In this document: in pieces, positions 34,649 through 43,422 of the stretch
Numbering within the stretch: the first letter of the stretch is position 1
How the letters are laid out: the number at the start of each line of letters is the position of its first letter
Source of the DNA: Granulicella aggregans
GTDB lineage: Bacteria > Acidobacteriota > Terriglobia > Terriglobales > Acidobacteriaceae
Length of the DNA: 64,000 nucleotides
Reading direction: 5' to 3'
Assembly (NCBI RefSeq): GCF_025685565.1
Contig: NZ_JAGSYE010000004.1
Coordinates: 229,109-293,108 of the forward strand
Notes under the pieces: generated by a model
Told to the model about the DNA's origin: nothing
Seen by the model: the letters and a program-made list of their open reading frames with translations, nothing else
Databases searched by the model: none
Made by a program: the position numbers and the translations under genes

Positions 34649-37600
34649 ATGAAATTCCGTTGGAAAACAATGCCAGCCAGCCTTCTGATGCTTCTGACGT
34701 TCCCGAGCCTTGCGAACGCGCAGAAGAAAGACGCTCCGGACCTGAGCAAGGTTCCAACGCTCTACGTAGTGGGTTATGCGCACCTCGATACCGAATGGCG
34801 GTGGGAGTACCCGCAGGTGATCGACGAATACCTGCGCAAAACGATGGAAGACAACTTCCGGCTGATCGACAAGTACCCGCACTACATCTTCAACTTCAGC
34901 GGCGCGAATCGCTATCGGCTGATGAAGGAGTACTTCCCGGAGGACTTCGCGAAGCTGAAGCAGTACGTGGCGGAGGGGCGCTGGCATCCGGCGGGGTCGA
35001 GCATGGAAGAGGGTGATGTGAACGCGCCGAACGCCGAGGCGATTATCCGGCAGGTTCTCTATGGGAACGACTGGTTCCGCGCAGAGTTTGGCAAGGCGAG
35101 CGCGGAGTACATGCTTCCGGACTGCTTCGGTTTCCCGGCATCGCTGCCGACGATTCTGGCGCACTCGGGAGTAAAGGGCTTCTCGACACAGAAGCTGGTG
35201 TGGGGATCGTCGGCGGATGGCGGAGGTCCGGAGAGCCTCGAAAAGACTCCTGAGGGGACGCCGTTCAACGTAGGTGTGTGGGTTGGGCCGGACGGCGAGA
35301 CGGTGCTGGCTGGGGTAAATCCTGGAAGCTATGGCGGCCACATTACGACCGACCTCAGCAAGCCGCTGCCGGAGCGTGCTCCCGACCCAAAGATCGGAGA
35401 CGACGCCAAGAAGATTGCGGAGATGGAGGCCGAAGGCGAGGCTGCCGAGAAGGCTGGCAAGAAGATCGACCCGCAGCGTTACGAGGAGTATCAGAAGCTT
35501 CGGTTTGAGCACGATGCTCTGGCCCATGAGCAGCAGGTGAACGACTTCAACCGCTACCAGCACGATTGGGCGGCGCGGGTGGAGAACAACGGCAAGGTGA
35601 CAGGTCTGTTCACCGACTACCACTACTTTGGCACCGGCGATATCGGCGGAGCTCCGAACGAAGAGTCGGTGAAGACGCTGGAGGCGATCGTCACGAAGGG
35701 AAGCGTGAGCCTGCCGGTGGAAGGGATGCCGCAGCGCGACAATGAAGCGCCGACGACGCCGGCGGTGAAGGTCGGTGAAGGGCCGGTCCATGTGGTCTCT
35801 TCCAACGCGGACCAGATGTTCCTGGACATTACGCCGGAGCAGGCTGCGAAGCTGCCCCGGTACACGGGCGAGATGGAGCTGACGAATCACTCGGCTGCAT
35901 CGTTGACCTCCGAGGGGTATCAGAAGCGTTGGATTCGGCACGAAGAGCTGCTGGCGGATGCGGCGGAGAAGTCTTCGATTGCGGCGGCATGGCTGGGAGC
36001 TCGGCCGTATCCTCTGCAGCGCCTGAATAGCGCATGGACACTAGCGATGGGAGGCCACTTCCATGATCTGGCGGCAGGCACGGCGACGCCACGTTCGTAC
36101 GAGTTTGCGTGGAACGACGACGTAATCGCGCTCAACCAGTTTGCCGACGTTCTGAAGGACGCGGTCCAGGGCGTGGTTGCAAAGATGGACACGCAGACCA
36201 AAGGCGTTCCCGTGGTCGTCTTCAACCAGCTCAACATAGCCCGCCAGGATGTGGTTGAAGCGAAGGTGGACTTTGCAGGCGCGACGCCGCAGGCGGTTCG
36301 CGTGATCGCGCCTGATGGGACGGAAGCGCCCTCGCAGCTCGTCGACGGCAACGTGCTGTTTGTGGCAAACCTGCCTTCGGTGGGCTACGCGGTGTACGAC
36401 GTCCAACCGGTGCAGGGCGGAAACAATGAAGCAAACTTATTAAAGGTTTCAGACCGGGAGCTTGAGAACGAGTACTATCGCGTGAAGCTGAACGATGATG
36501 GCGACGTCGCGAGCATCTTCGATAAAGAGAACAACAGGGAGCTGCTGTCGTCTCCGGCGCGGCTCGCGATCTCTTACGACAACCCCAAGCAGTGGCCGGC
36601 GTGGAACATGGACTGGGACCAGGAGCAGGCTGCGCCGAAGGAATATGTCTCGGGCCCAGCGAAGATCCGGGTCGTCGAGAATGGCCCGGTCCGCGTCGCG
36701 ATCGAAGTGACACGCGACACCGCGGGATCGCACTTTGTGCAGACCGTAAGTCTCTCTGCCGGCGATGGCGGCAAGAGGGTGGAGTTCGGCAACGTGATCG
36801 ACTGGAAGACGAAGGAGTCGAACCTGAAGGCGAGCTTCCCGCTGACCGCGAACAACGAGATGGCCACCTACAACTGGGACATCGGGACGATCGAGCGGCC
36901 AACGGCGAGACCGAAGAAGTTTGAGGTGCCATCGCACCAGTGGATCGACCTGACGGATGCGAGCGGTAAGTTTGGCGCGACGGTATTGACGGACAGCAAG
37001 AACGGTTCCGACAAGCCGAACGACCACACGCTGCGCCTGACCCTTCTGGTGACGCCGGGAACTGCGGGCGGATACGAAGACCAGGCCACCCAGGACATCG
37101 GGCACCATGAGTTTGTGTATGGCATCGCGGGGCACTCACTGGGCTGGCGTACAGCGCAGACGGACTGGCAGGGGCAGAGACTGAACTCGCCGCTGTATGC
37201 GTTTGAGACAGCGAAGCATGAGGGCCCGCTGGGCAAGACCTTCTCGCTGCTGAAGGTGGACAACCCTCGGATCCGCGTGCTGGCCGTCAAGAAGGCAGAG
37301 CATAGCGACGAAGTTGTGGTGCGACTGGTGGAGCTTGACGGCAAGCCGCAGGAGAAGGTGACCGTGTCGTTTGCGGCCCCGGTCGCGAGTGCGCGTGAGG
37401 TGAATGGGCAGGAACAGCCAGTGGGTCCGGCGACCGTGGAGCAGGGAGCGCTGGTGACTTCGTTTGGTGGCTATCAGCCACGGACGTTTGCACTCAAGCT
37501 GACGTCCGCGACCACGTCCGCTGAGGGTGTCCGTTCGGCTCCAGTGCCGCTCAAGTTCGATCTGGCGACGGCGACGACCGATGGCACCAAGGTCGTTGGC

Positions 37601-38188
37601 GGCTTCGATGGCAAAGGAAACTCGCTGCCTGCGGAGATGCTGCCGAGTGAGATCAACTTCAACGATGTGAAGTTCGAGCTTGGGGCTGCAAAGACCGGCT
37701 CGGCGAATGCTTTGGTCTCGAAGGGTCAAGTCGTCAAGCTGCCGGCGGGCGAGTACAACCGTGTGTATGTGCTGGCCGCTGCAGCGGATGGGGATCAGCA
37801 GGGAGTCTTCGAGGTTGGCGGCGCGAAGACAGAGCTGAAGGTCGAAGACTGGGGCGGCTTCATCGGGCAATGGGATGACCGCCAGTGGAGCAAGGATGAT
37901 TACAAGAACGACGACTACGGCCAGATGACCGGTCTAAAGCCAGGGTTCATCAAGCGCGACGATCTCGCGTGGTTCGCGAGCCATCATCATGACGCTGCAG
38001 GCAAGAACGTCGACTATTCGTACTCGTACCTGTTCGCGTATGAGTTGGACCTACCCGCGGGTGCGAAGACGCTGAAGCTCCCGAACAATAAAAACATCCG
38101 CATCATGGCCATCTCGGTAGCACAGGAAGACCCCAAGGTCACAGCGGCTCGACCGCTGTACGATGTGCTGCCAGCGGGTACGAAGTAG
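34649..38188 (+). CDS. Exported GH38 alpha-mannosidase
   Basis: About 1179 aa from ATG 34649 (GGAGAGAG upstream). A signal peptide (SLLMLLTFPSLANAQ) is followed by the GH38 N-terminal barrel. YVVGYAHLDTEWRW (near 44) supplies the His and Asp zinc ligands, and LPDCFGFPASLPTILAHSG (near 156) carries the nucleophile Asp. Then come GVKGFSTQKLVWG, a helical middle domain (AWLGARPYPLQRLNSAWTLA, GGHFHDLAAGTATPRSYEFA) and long C-terminal beta domains (YYRVKLNDDGDVASIFDKEN). It is longer than many GH38 enzymes. It should trim alpha-mannosyl residues released by the GH76 neighbour and is probably repressed by LacI at 34584. Confidence 0.94.
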   Translation: MKFRWKTMPASLLMLLTFPSLANAQKKDAPDLSKVPTLYVVGYAHLDTEWRWEYPQVIDEYLRKTMEDNFRLIDKYPHYIFNFSGANRYRLMKEYFPEDFAKLKQYVAEGRWHPAGSSMEEGDVNAPNAEAIIRQVLYGNDWFRAEFGKASAEYMLPDCFGFPASLPTILAHSGVKGFSTQKLVWGSSADGGGPESLEKTPEGTPFNVGVWVGPDGETVLAGVNPGSYGGHITTDLSKPLPERAPDPKIGDDAKKIAEMEAEGEAAEKAGKKIDPQRYEEYQKLRFEHDALAHEQQVNDFNRYQHDWAARVENNGKVTGLFTDYHYFGTGDIGGAPNEESVKTLEAIVTKGSVSLPVEGMPQRDNEAPTTPAVKVGEGPVHVVSSNADQMFLDITPEQAAKLPRYTGEMELTNHSAASLTSEGYQKRWIRHEELLADAAEKSSIAAAWLGARPYPLQRLNSAWTLAMGGHFHDLAAGTATPRSYEFAWNDDVIALNQFADVLKDAVQGVVAKMDTQTKGVPVVVFNQLNIARQDVVEAKVDFAGATPQAVRVIAPDGTEAPSQLVDGNVLFVANLPSVGYAVYDVQPVQGGNNEANLLKVSDRELENEYYRVKLNDDGDVASIFDKENNRELLSSPARLAISYDNPKQWPAWNMDWDQEQAAPKEYVSGPAKIRVVENGPVRVAIEVTRDTAGSHFVQTVSLSAGDGGKRVEFGNVIDWKTKESNLKASFPLTANNEMATYNWDIGTIERPTARPKKFEVPSHQWIDLTDASGKFGATVLTDSKNGSDKPNDHTLRLTLLVTPGTAGGYEDQATQDIGHHEFVYGIAGHSLGWRTAQTDWQGQRLNSPLYAFETAKHEGPLGKTFSLLKVDNPRIRVLAVKKAEHSDEVVVRLVELDGKPQEKVTVSFAAPVASAREVNGQEQPVGPATVEQGALVTSFGGYQPRTFALKLTSATTSAEGVRSAPVPLKFDLATATTDGTKVVGGFDGKGNSLPAEMLPSEINFNDVKFELGAAKTGSANALVSKGQVVKLPAGEYNRVYVLAAAADGDQQGVFEVGGAKTELKVEDWGGFIGQWDDRQWSKDDYKNDDYGQMTGLKPGFIKRDDLAWFASHHHDAAGKNVDYSYSYLFAYELDLPAGAKTLKLPNNKNIRIMAISVAQEDPKVTAARPLYDVLPAGTK

Positions 38189-38202
38189 TTCTATGCGGGT
38201 CG

Positions 38203-38229
38203 GCCTGGCGGCCCTTATGGCTGCCAGGC
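38203..38229 (+). terminator. Hairpin after the GH38 gene
   Basis: GCCTGGC (38203-38209) pairs with GCCAGGC (38223-38229), extended by GCC/GGC inside. It starts 14 nt after the stop and has no T-run. Confidence 0.6.
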
Positions 38230-38427
38230 GGCCGCGAATCATCGTGTGAGCGCGGACACAATCTCTTGCCTTGCTCCATCGGGACAGAGTATCTCTGAGA
38301 GCCCGCTGGAGCAGTGCGCGTTGCGGCGAAGGGAAGGCGCACGGGCTGTCCTGGACGCTGCCCGTGCGCTTGTTCTGGTCGTCGTCATGCGAGGCGCCAG
38401 GGCCGTTAAATTGTGAAAAATAGCTGT

Positions 38428-38441
38428 TGACAACGATATCA
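38428..38441. promoter_or_regulatory. LacI-type operator 1 before the TonB receptor
   Basis: TGACAACGATATCA, differing by one base from the site at 34584. It lies 103 nt upstream of the receptor start. Confidence 0.72.
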
Positions 38442-38472
38442 TCCGGGGCGTAAGTTTCGCGTCGTTCAAGAT

Positions 38473-38486
38473 TGACAACGTTGTCG
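38473..38486. promoter_or_regulatory. LacI-type operator 2 before the TonB receptor
   Basis: TGACAACGTTGTCG, a nearly symmetric copy. Its centre is 45 bp from that of operator 1, between four and five helical turns, so cooperative binding or looping is possible. Confidence 0.7.
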
Positions 38487-38543
38487 TGTTTTGAGATATG
38501 CGTGGCTCGCGCCATGAAAGCGCATCACTTTTGGGGAGGAACT

Positions 38544-41500
38544 ATGACGCACATCCAATCTTTGTACAAGTCGAGGCGAGCGGGCCTCTGGGCTAAACCC
38601 GCCGCGCTTTTGCTTGCACTCTTCGTTCTCGTATCGGGTCACTTCAACTCCGCATGGGCCCAGGCGAACGCCGGTGTCACCGGCACGGTCACCGACAACA
38701 CAGGCGCGGTCGTTGCGAACGCCAGTGTCGTCGTCACCAATGATGGAACGTGCATCTCAAGCCATCTGACGACCAGCAGCGCCGGTACCTACACCGCTAA
38801 GGGCCTGAATCCCGGCAAATACACCATCACGGTCGACGCTGCCGGCTTCAAGAAGGCAGTCCTAACCGGCGTAAACGTCGATGTCAGCGTGATCTCAACT
38901 CTAGACTTCACTCTCTCCAACGGCGACGCAAGCGAAACGGTTGAAGTGACCTCGAGCGCGATCGCCCTCAACACCACCGAACCACAGCTTGGAAGCACGA
39001 TCGAACCAGAGGTTGTGGCAGCGCTTCCCGTAGAGGTCTCTGGCCGCGGACGGCAGATCGACCAGCTTCAGTTTCTGGCTCCTGGCGTAACGGGTGACAG
39101 CTTCTCTCACCGCGACGGTGGTGGCGCCGACTTCGAGCAAGAGATCGTTTATAACGGCATCCCGGCGCCTCAGTCAGAGACTGAGGGCTACACGCAAAAC
39201 TTCAATCCACCCTTTGAGATGGTCCAGGAGTTTCGCGTCGAGCGCTCCACGTTTGCAGCTCAGTTCGGTCTTGGCCAGGGTGCTCTGACCTATCAGATGG
39301 CTACCGGCACCAACAAATATCACGGCGATCTGTTCGAGATTAACCGTAATAACCTCTTCGACTCTGTCGGCTTCTTCAACGGCAAAGCGTTCAACCCGAC
39401 GACGAATCCGAATGACCATGTTCCCACTGATCATGAGAACAACTATGGCTTCACTGTGTCGGGGCCGATCAGCATTCCTCATCTCTACAATGGCCACGAC
39501 AAGACCTTTGGCCACTATAGCCAGGAGTGGTACAAGGAAAACAATACGAACACCTATCCGGGTACGGTTCCGACCGCACGAGAGAAGACGGGAGACTTTA
39601 CCGATTACGTCGACGGTTCAGGAAATGTCATCCCCATCTTTGATCCAACTACAGGGAAGCAGTTTGTCTGTAACGGCGTGGCGAACGTGATTTGCCCTGA
39701 GCGCATCAGCCCGCTCTCGGCTACGTTGATTCCTTCAATTCCTGATCCGGATCGTCCGGGCCTGGATAGCAACAAGAGCCCCGTTGATTTCATTAATCCG
39801 AACATCCAGCATGTATGGGGATTTACTGTCGACCAGGTGATCAACCAGGCGCAGGGCATCCACTTCAGCATGTGGCACAACTACTTCCACAACTTCGGTT
39901 TCGATCAGGCCCCGATTGTTCTTGCTCCGAACCCGCTGAACAGCCTTCGCGAGTACCCAAACAAGGGTAGCGGATACCTGTTGACGTACAACAACGCATT
40001 GACGTCGCATCTTGCCATGACCGCCGGTATCGGCTGGATTGGGGAGATCAACAACCAGTTCAATAACTCCAGATACAGCTTTCCTGGAATTGCAGGCGGC
40101 ATCGTTCCGCCAAACTTCACTTTCGATGGCCAGCACACGCTGACGCAGTGGGGCACAAGTGGCGCGAACACCGGCTCTGTTAACCGCAAGTTGGGTCTTG
40201 TCGCTGTAAACAACTGGCTCTGGTCGCTGGGACGGCACACCTTCAATATCGGTGGAGAGTTCCGTCGCACTTACCAGGACGACAACGAAGAACAGACTGC
40301 CGGCGGTCAGTTCAACTTCAGCCACAACACAACCTCCGATCCCGCAAAGGATCCCGCCACTGGCGCGCCCGTCGCCGACTTCAACACGGACGGCAGCGCC
40401 TTCGCAAGCTTCCTGCTTGGAATTCCCGACAGCGACAACCGGGCCAATAGCCAGGAGTTGAAGTTGCGGAACGTCGATCTGTCGCCTTATGTGCAGGACG
40501 ATATCAAGTTGAATCCGAAGCTAACTTTGAATCTTGGCATTCGCTGGGACATTCAAGTGCCATTCACCGAGAACAACAACAACATTGTTTACTTCAACCC
40601 CAACGGCACTGACGCGCACTTCGCCAATGCCGCTGGCAACCCGATTCCTGGTGCGGCGACCAAATTCGGCAACTGCACTGGCTGCGCTGGCGTCAGCAGG
40701 GCGGATACGCACTTTACCCACTTCGGTCCGCGCCTTGGCTTTGCCTATAAGCTAAGCGATAAGAGCGTCATCCAGGCTGGCTTCGCGATCGCTTTCCTGA
40801 ATGGTGGCGCGTATGAGTACGGCACCAATAAGGTCGCTGTTAACTACGGCAATCTGCTCGTAGGAACTTACACCCGTAACAGTCTCGGTACTACTGCCTC
40901 GGCAGTTGGGAATTGGGATACCGGTACACCCATTCTTCCCAACCCGCCTGCAACGCCGTTCTCGACCGGACTTGGCGCAGGGACGCAAATCATGGCGTTC
41001 GACACCAAGAAGGACGGCTTCGCACCCTATAGCCAACAGTGGAACGTAAACTATCAGCGCGAACTACCTTACAACCTCTTCCTTACCGCGGCCTTTATTG
41101 GCAACCGCGTCATTCATCTTCCGAGCAATATCAACCAGATCAACCAGATCGACCCGAAGATCCTCGCACTGAAGAGTGACCTAACCCTCAGCTTCGCAGA
41201 TGGTAGCGCTCAACAGGCAGGCTATACACTTCCGTATCAAAATTTCGTAGCCGACTTTGGTGGTAATGCGACGGTTGGACAGGCCCTATCGCCCTATCCG
41301 CAGTACTCCTATATTCGGAACAACTTCGAAGGCTTTGGTACGGCCTACTACCAAAGCGCACAGATCGAGGTCGATAAGCGCTTCACCAACGGCCTATCCT
41401 TCCTGGTTGGCTATACGCTCTCCAAGGAGATGGATAACGCGAGCAGTGGATTCTCTACCTTCACCAATGGAGGCATCAACAAGTACAACCAGAAGCCGGA

Positions 41501-42104
41501 ATGGGCTATCTCAAGCTCCGACGAACTTCAGACCTTGAAGGTCAGCGGAACCTACCAGCTTCCCATCGGTCCTGGTAAGAAGTACCTAAACAACAAGGGC
41601 ATCACCGGTCAGGCGCTCGGCGGCTGGCAGATCGGCTGGATTACGTCGTACCAGTCCGGCAATCCTACCGGCGCAACCCAGAATGGCACACCCGTTCCGA
41701 CCCAGGGCGAATTCTATCGGCCGGTACTGACCGGGCCGCTCGGAACTGCCAGCTACAGCCGAATTCGTGACAATTTTGTGGGCAAGGGGGGTACAGGAGC
41801 TGTCTGGAACGTATCATCATGGGCGGACTCTCCGGCTTACACGCTTGCGGATACCAAGCGGAACTACTATGACCTACGCAATCCGCCAAACTACAACGAG
41901 GCAGCGAACGTGTCGAAGAAGTTCCACTTTGGAGAACGGTTTTCTGGCGTGTTGCAGGTCGACTACTTCAATGTGTTGAACCGAACGCGCTTCAATAATC
42001 CTGATCAGAACATTGACAACGGACACTTTGGACAAGACGTAAACAACCAAGGCTCACAGATTTCAAACCGTCAGGGGCAGGCGCAGTTTCGGCTTGAGTT
42101 CTAA
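38544..42104 (+). CDS. Oar-like TonB-dependent receptor of the mannoside locus
   Basis: About 1186 aa from ATG 38544, with GGGGAGGA 5 nt upstream; the open frame reaches 38472 but there overlaps operator 2. The signal peptide (LLLALFVLVSGHFNSAWAQ) precedes a carboxypeptidase-regulatory domain (GVTGTVTDNTGAVVANASVV, GLNPGKYTITVDAAGF). The plug includes ALPVEVSGRGRQIDQLQFLA and EFRVERSTFAAQFGLGQGAL, and a beta-barrel ends in QFRLEF. Barrel segments are Asn/Asp-rich, as in sugar receptors. Two LacI sites precede it, so I infer uptake of mannan fragments cut by the GH76 enzyme. A terminator follows. Confidence 0.93.
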   Translation: MTHIQSLYKSRRAGLWAKPAALLLALFVLVSGHFNSAWAQANAGVTGTVTDNTGAVVANASVVVTNDGTCISSHLTTSSAGTYTAKGLNPGKYTITVDAAGFKKAVLTGVNVDVSVISTLDFTLSNGDASETVEVTSSAIALNTTEPQLGSTIEPEVVAALPVEVSGRGRQIDQLQFLAPGVTGDSFSHRDGGGADFEQEIVYNGIPAPQSETEGYTQNFNPPFEMVQEFRVERSTFAAQFGLGQGALTYQMATGTNKYHGDLFEINRNNLFDSVGFFNGKAFNPTTNPNDHVPTDHENNYGFTVSGPISIPHLYNGHDKTFGHYSQEWYKENNTNTYPGTVPTAREKTGDFTDYVDGSGNVIPIFDPTTGKQFVCNGVANVICPERISPLSATLIPSIPDPDRPGLDSNKSPVDFINPNIQHVWGFTVDQVINQAQGIHFSMWHNYFHNFGFDQAPIVLAPNPLNSLREYPNKGSGYLLTYNNALTSHLAMTAGIGWIGEINNQFNNSRYSFPGIAGGIVPPNFTFDGQHTLTQWGTSGANTGSVNRKLGLVAVNNWLWSLGRHTFNIGGEFRRTYQDDNEEQTAGGQFNFSHNTTSDPAKDPATGAPVADFNTDGSAFASFLLGIPDSDNRANSQELKLRNVDLSPYVQDDIKLNPKLTLNLGIRWDIQVPFTENNNNIVYFNPNGTDAHFANAAGNPIPGAATKFGNCTGCAGVSRADTHFTHFGPRLGFAYKLSDKSVIQAGFAIAFLNGGAYEYGTNKVAVNYGNLLVGTYTRNSLGTTASAVGNWDTGTPILPNPPATPFSTGLGAGTQIMAFDTKKDGFAPYSQQWNVNYQRELPYNLFLTAAFIGNRVIHLPSNINQINQIDPKILALKSDLTLSFADGSAQQAGYTLPYQNFVADFGGNATVGQALSPYPQYSYIRNNFEGFGTAYYQSAQIEVDKRFTNGLSFLVGYTLSKEMDNASSGFSTFTNGGINKYNQKPEWAISSSDELQTLKVSGTYQLPIGPGKKYLNNKGITGQALGGWQIGWITSYQSGNPTGATQNGTPVPTQGEFYRPVLTGPLGTASYSRIRDNFVGKGGTGAVWNVSSWADSPAYTLADTKRNYYDLRNPPNYNEAANVSKKFHFGERFSGVLQVDYFNVLNRTRFNNPDQNIDNGHFGQDVNNQGSQISNRQGQAQFRLEF

Positions 42105-42144
42105 CGGATCTCTGGAGTCCCGCATTCATCGCGCGTCACTGATA

Positions 42145-42166
42145 GGGGCTGCTCTCGGGCAGCCCC
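42145..42166 (+). terminator. Terminator after the TonB receptor
   Basis: GGGGCTGC and GCAGCCCC form an 8-bp G/C stem with a 6-nt loop, followed by GCTTCTCTT. It lies 40 nt past the receptor stop. Confidence 0.8.
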
Positions 42167-42229
42167 GCTTCTCTTCATAAGATGTTTCACGCCTTCATGG
42201 AGGCAGGGCCAATGATCTGCAATCTCCTC

Positions 42230-42235
42230 TATAAT
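42230..42235 (+). promoter_or_regulatory. Candidate -10 box of the haem-TPR operon
   Basis: A perfect TATAAT ends 8 nt before the ATG at 42244. Transcription starting 6-8 nt downstream would begin at the start codon, making a leaderless mRNA; no Shine-Dalgarno sequence precedes this ATG. No clear -35 was found. Confidence 0.4.
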
Positions 42236-42243
42236 CTTGCCAA

Positions 42244-43422
42244 ATGAGCGCTGTTCCTTCCTTCTTACGGCTCACACTTGCGCTTACGCTGCTTGCTTTC
42301 GTGATGCCTCAGCCAGTACCGGCCCAGGCACATGGCGACGAGGTCTCGCCTGAGGTGGAGAGGCTGTATGCCGAGGCCGGCGAGGCGCAGGCGGCGAACG
42401 ATACGGGCACTGCGATCGCGAAGTATCTAGCCATGATCAAACTCGCTCCGCATCTTGCCGCCGCTTATAACAACCTCGGCATGCTGTACTTCAACGACCG
42501 CGACTACGAGCATGCAGTCGAGACTCTCGAGCGCGGCCTGAGGCTTCATGTAAGCATGCCGACCGCAACAGCCATGCTCGGTCTCAGCTACTACCAGCTT
42601 GGCCAGAACGCGAAGGCCGAGCCACTGATCAAGACCGCCTTATCCAGCAAGCCCGGAGACGACCAGCTTGAGATGGCACTGGCGCAGGTTCAGATCAGAC
42701 AAAGCGAATACCAGCAGGCGACGGTTACGCTGACCCACTATCTCGGCCGAAATCCGAAGGATCAAAGCGGCTGGTATCAACTGGGCAAGACGTATCTGCA
42801 GATGTCCCAGGACGCGTTGAGCAAGATCAATCAAATCGATCCGAACTCTGTTGTTGCCCACGAGATCACCGGCGAGATCGACGAGAGTATGCATAACTAC
42901 GACCTGGCCCTGGTGGAGTACAAGAGGGCGATCGAGCTTGCTCCGAACCAGCCGGGGACGCATATGCACATGGCGAATACCTACTGGCTGATGACGAACT
43001 GGGAGCCAGCAGAGAAAGAGTTTGCCGCTGAGATCGCCGTCGATCCGAATAATTGTAGCGCGCGGTGGAAGCTCGCAAACTCGATGCTTGAGTTGAACGA
43101 ACCAGCGGACAAAGCATTGAACGAGTTGAACCAGGCGGTCGACCGCTGCCCAACACTCATGCAGGCGAGGGTCGATCGCGCTCGCGCTCTGGTGCGGTTG
43201 GAGCGGCAGGAAGAGGCGTTGCCAGACCTCAAGCTCGCCTTGGCTGAGAGCCCCAGCGAGCCATCGATACATTTCCTCCTGGCGTCGGTCTATCGTGCCG
43301 AAGGCGACCAGGAGCGAGCCACGAAGGAGATGCAGCTTTATGCCCGTCTGCAGCGCGAGGCCCGCGATGCCGCAGCTGCTCAGGCCGCAGACGTGTTGCA
43401 GGTGAAGAAGGATGCGCAGTAG
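42244..43422 (+). CDS. Exported TPR protein
   Basis: About 392 aa. Signal peptide (LTLALTLLAFVMPQPVPAQ) then at least eight TPR-type helical pairs, for example YNNLGMLYFNDRDYEHAVET, GLSYYQLGQNAKAEPLIKTA and KTYLQMSQDALSKI. TPR arrays are protein-protein scaffolds; no enzyme domain is present. It is the first gene of a three-gene operon: the next ORF starts inside it (ATG 43412, 11-nt overlap), so translation is coupled. It probably assembles or presents the following multihaem cytochrome. Confidence 0.85.
   Translation: MSAVPSFLRLTLALTLLAFVMPQPVPAQAHGDEVSPEVERLYAEAGEAQAANDTGTAIAKYLAMIKLAPHLAAAYNNLGMLYFNDRDYEHAVETLERGLRLHVSMPTATAMLGLSYYQLGQNAKAEPLIKTALSSKPGDDQLEMALAQVQIRQSEYQQATVTLTHYLGRNPKDQSGWYQLGKTYLQMSQDALSKINQIDPNSVVAHEITGEIDESMHNYDLALVEYKRAIELAPNQPGTHMHMANTYWLMTNWEPAEKEFAAEIAVDPNNCSARWKLANSMLELNEPADKALNELNQAVDRCPTLMQARVDRARALVRLERQEEALPDLKLALAESPSEPSIHFLLASVYRAEGDQERATKEMQLYARLQREARDAAAAQAADVLQVKKDAQ

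Noticed and set aside
34595..35941. Reverse ORF of 448 codons antisense to the GH38 gene
   Set aside because: Arg/Leu-rich shadow frame with no domain; the GH38 active-site motifs are on the other strand.
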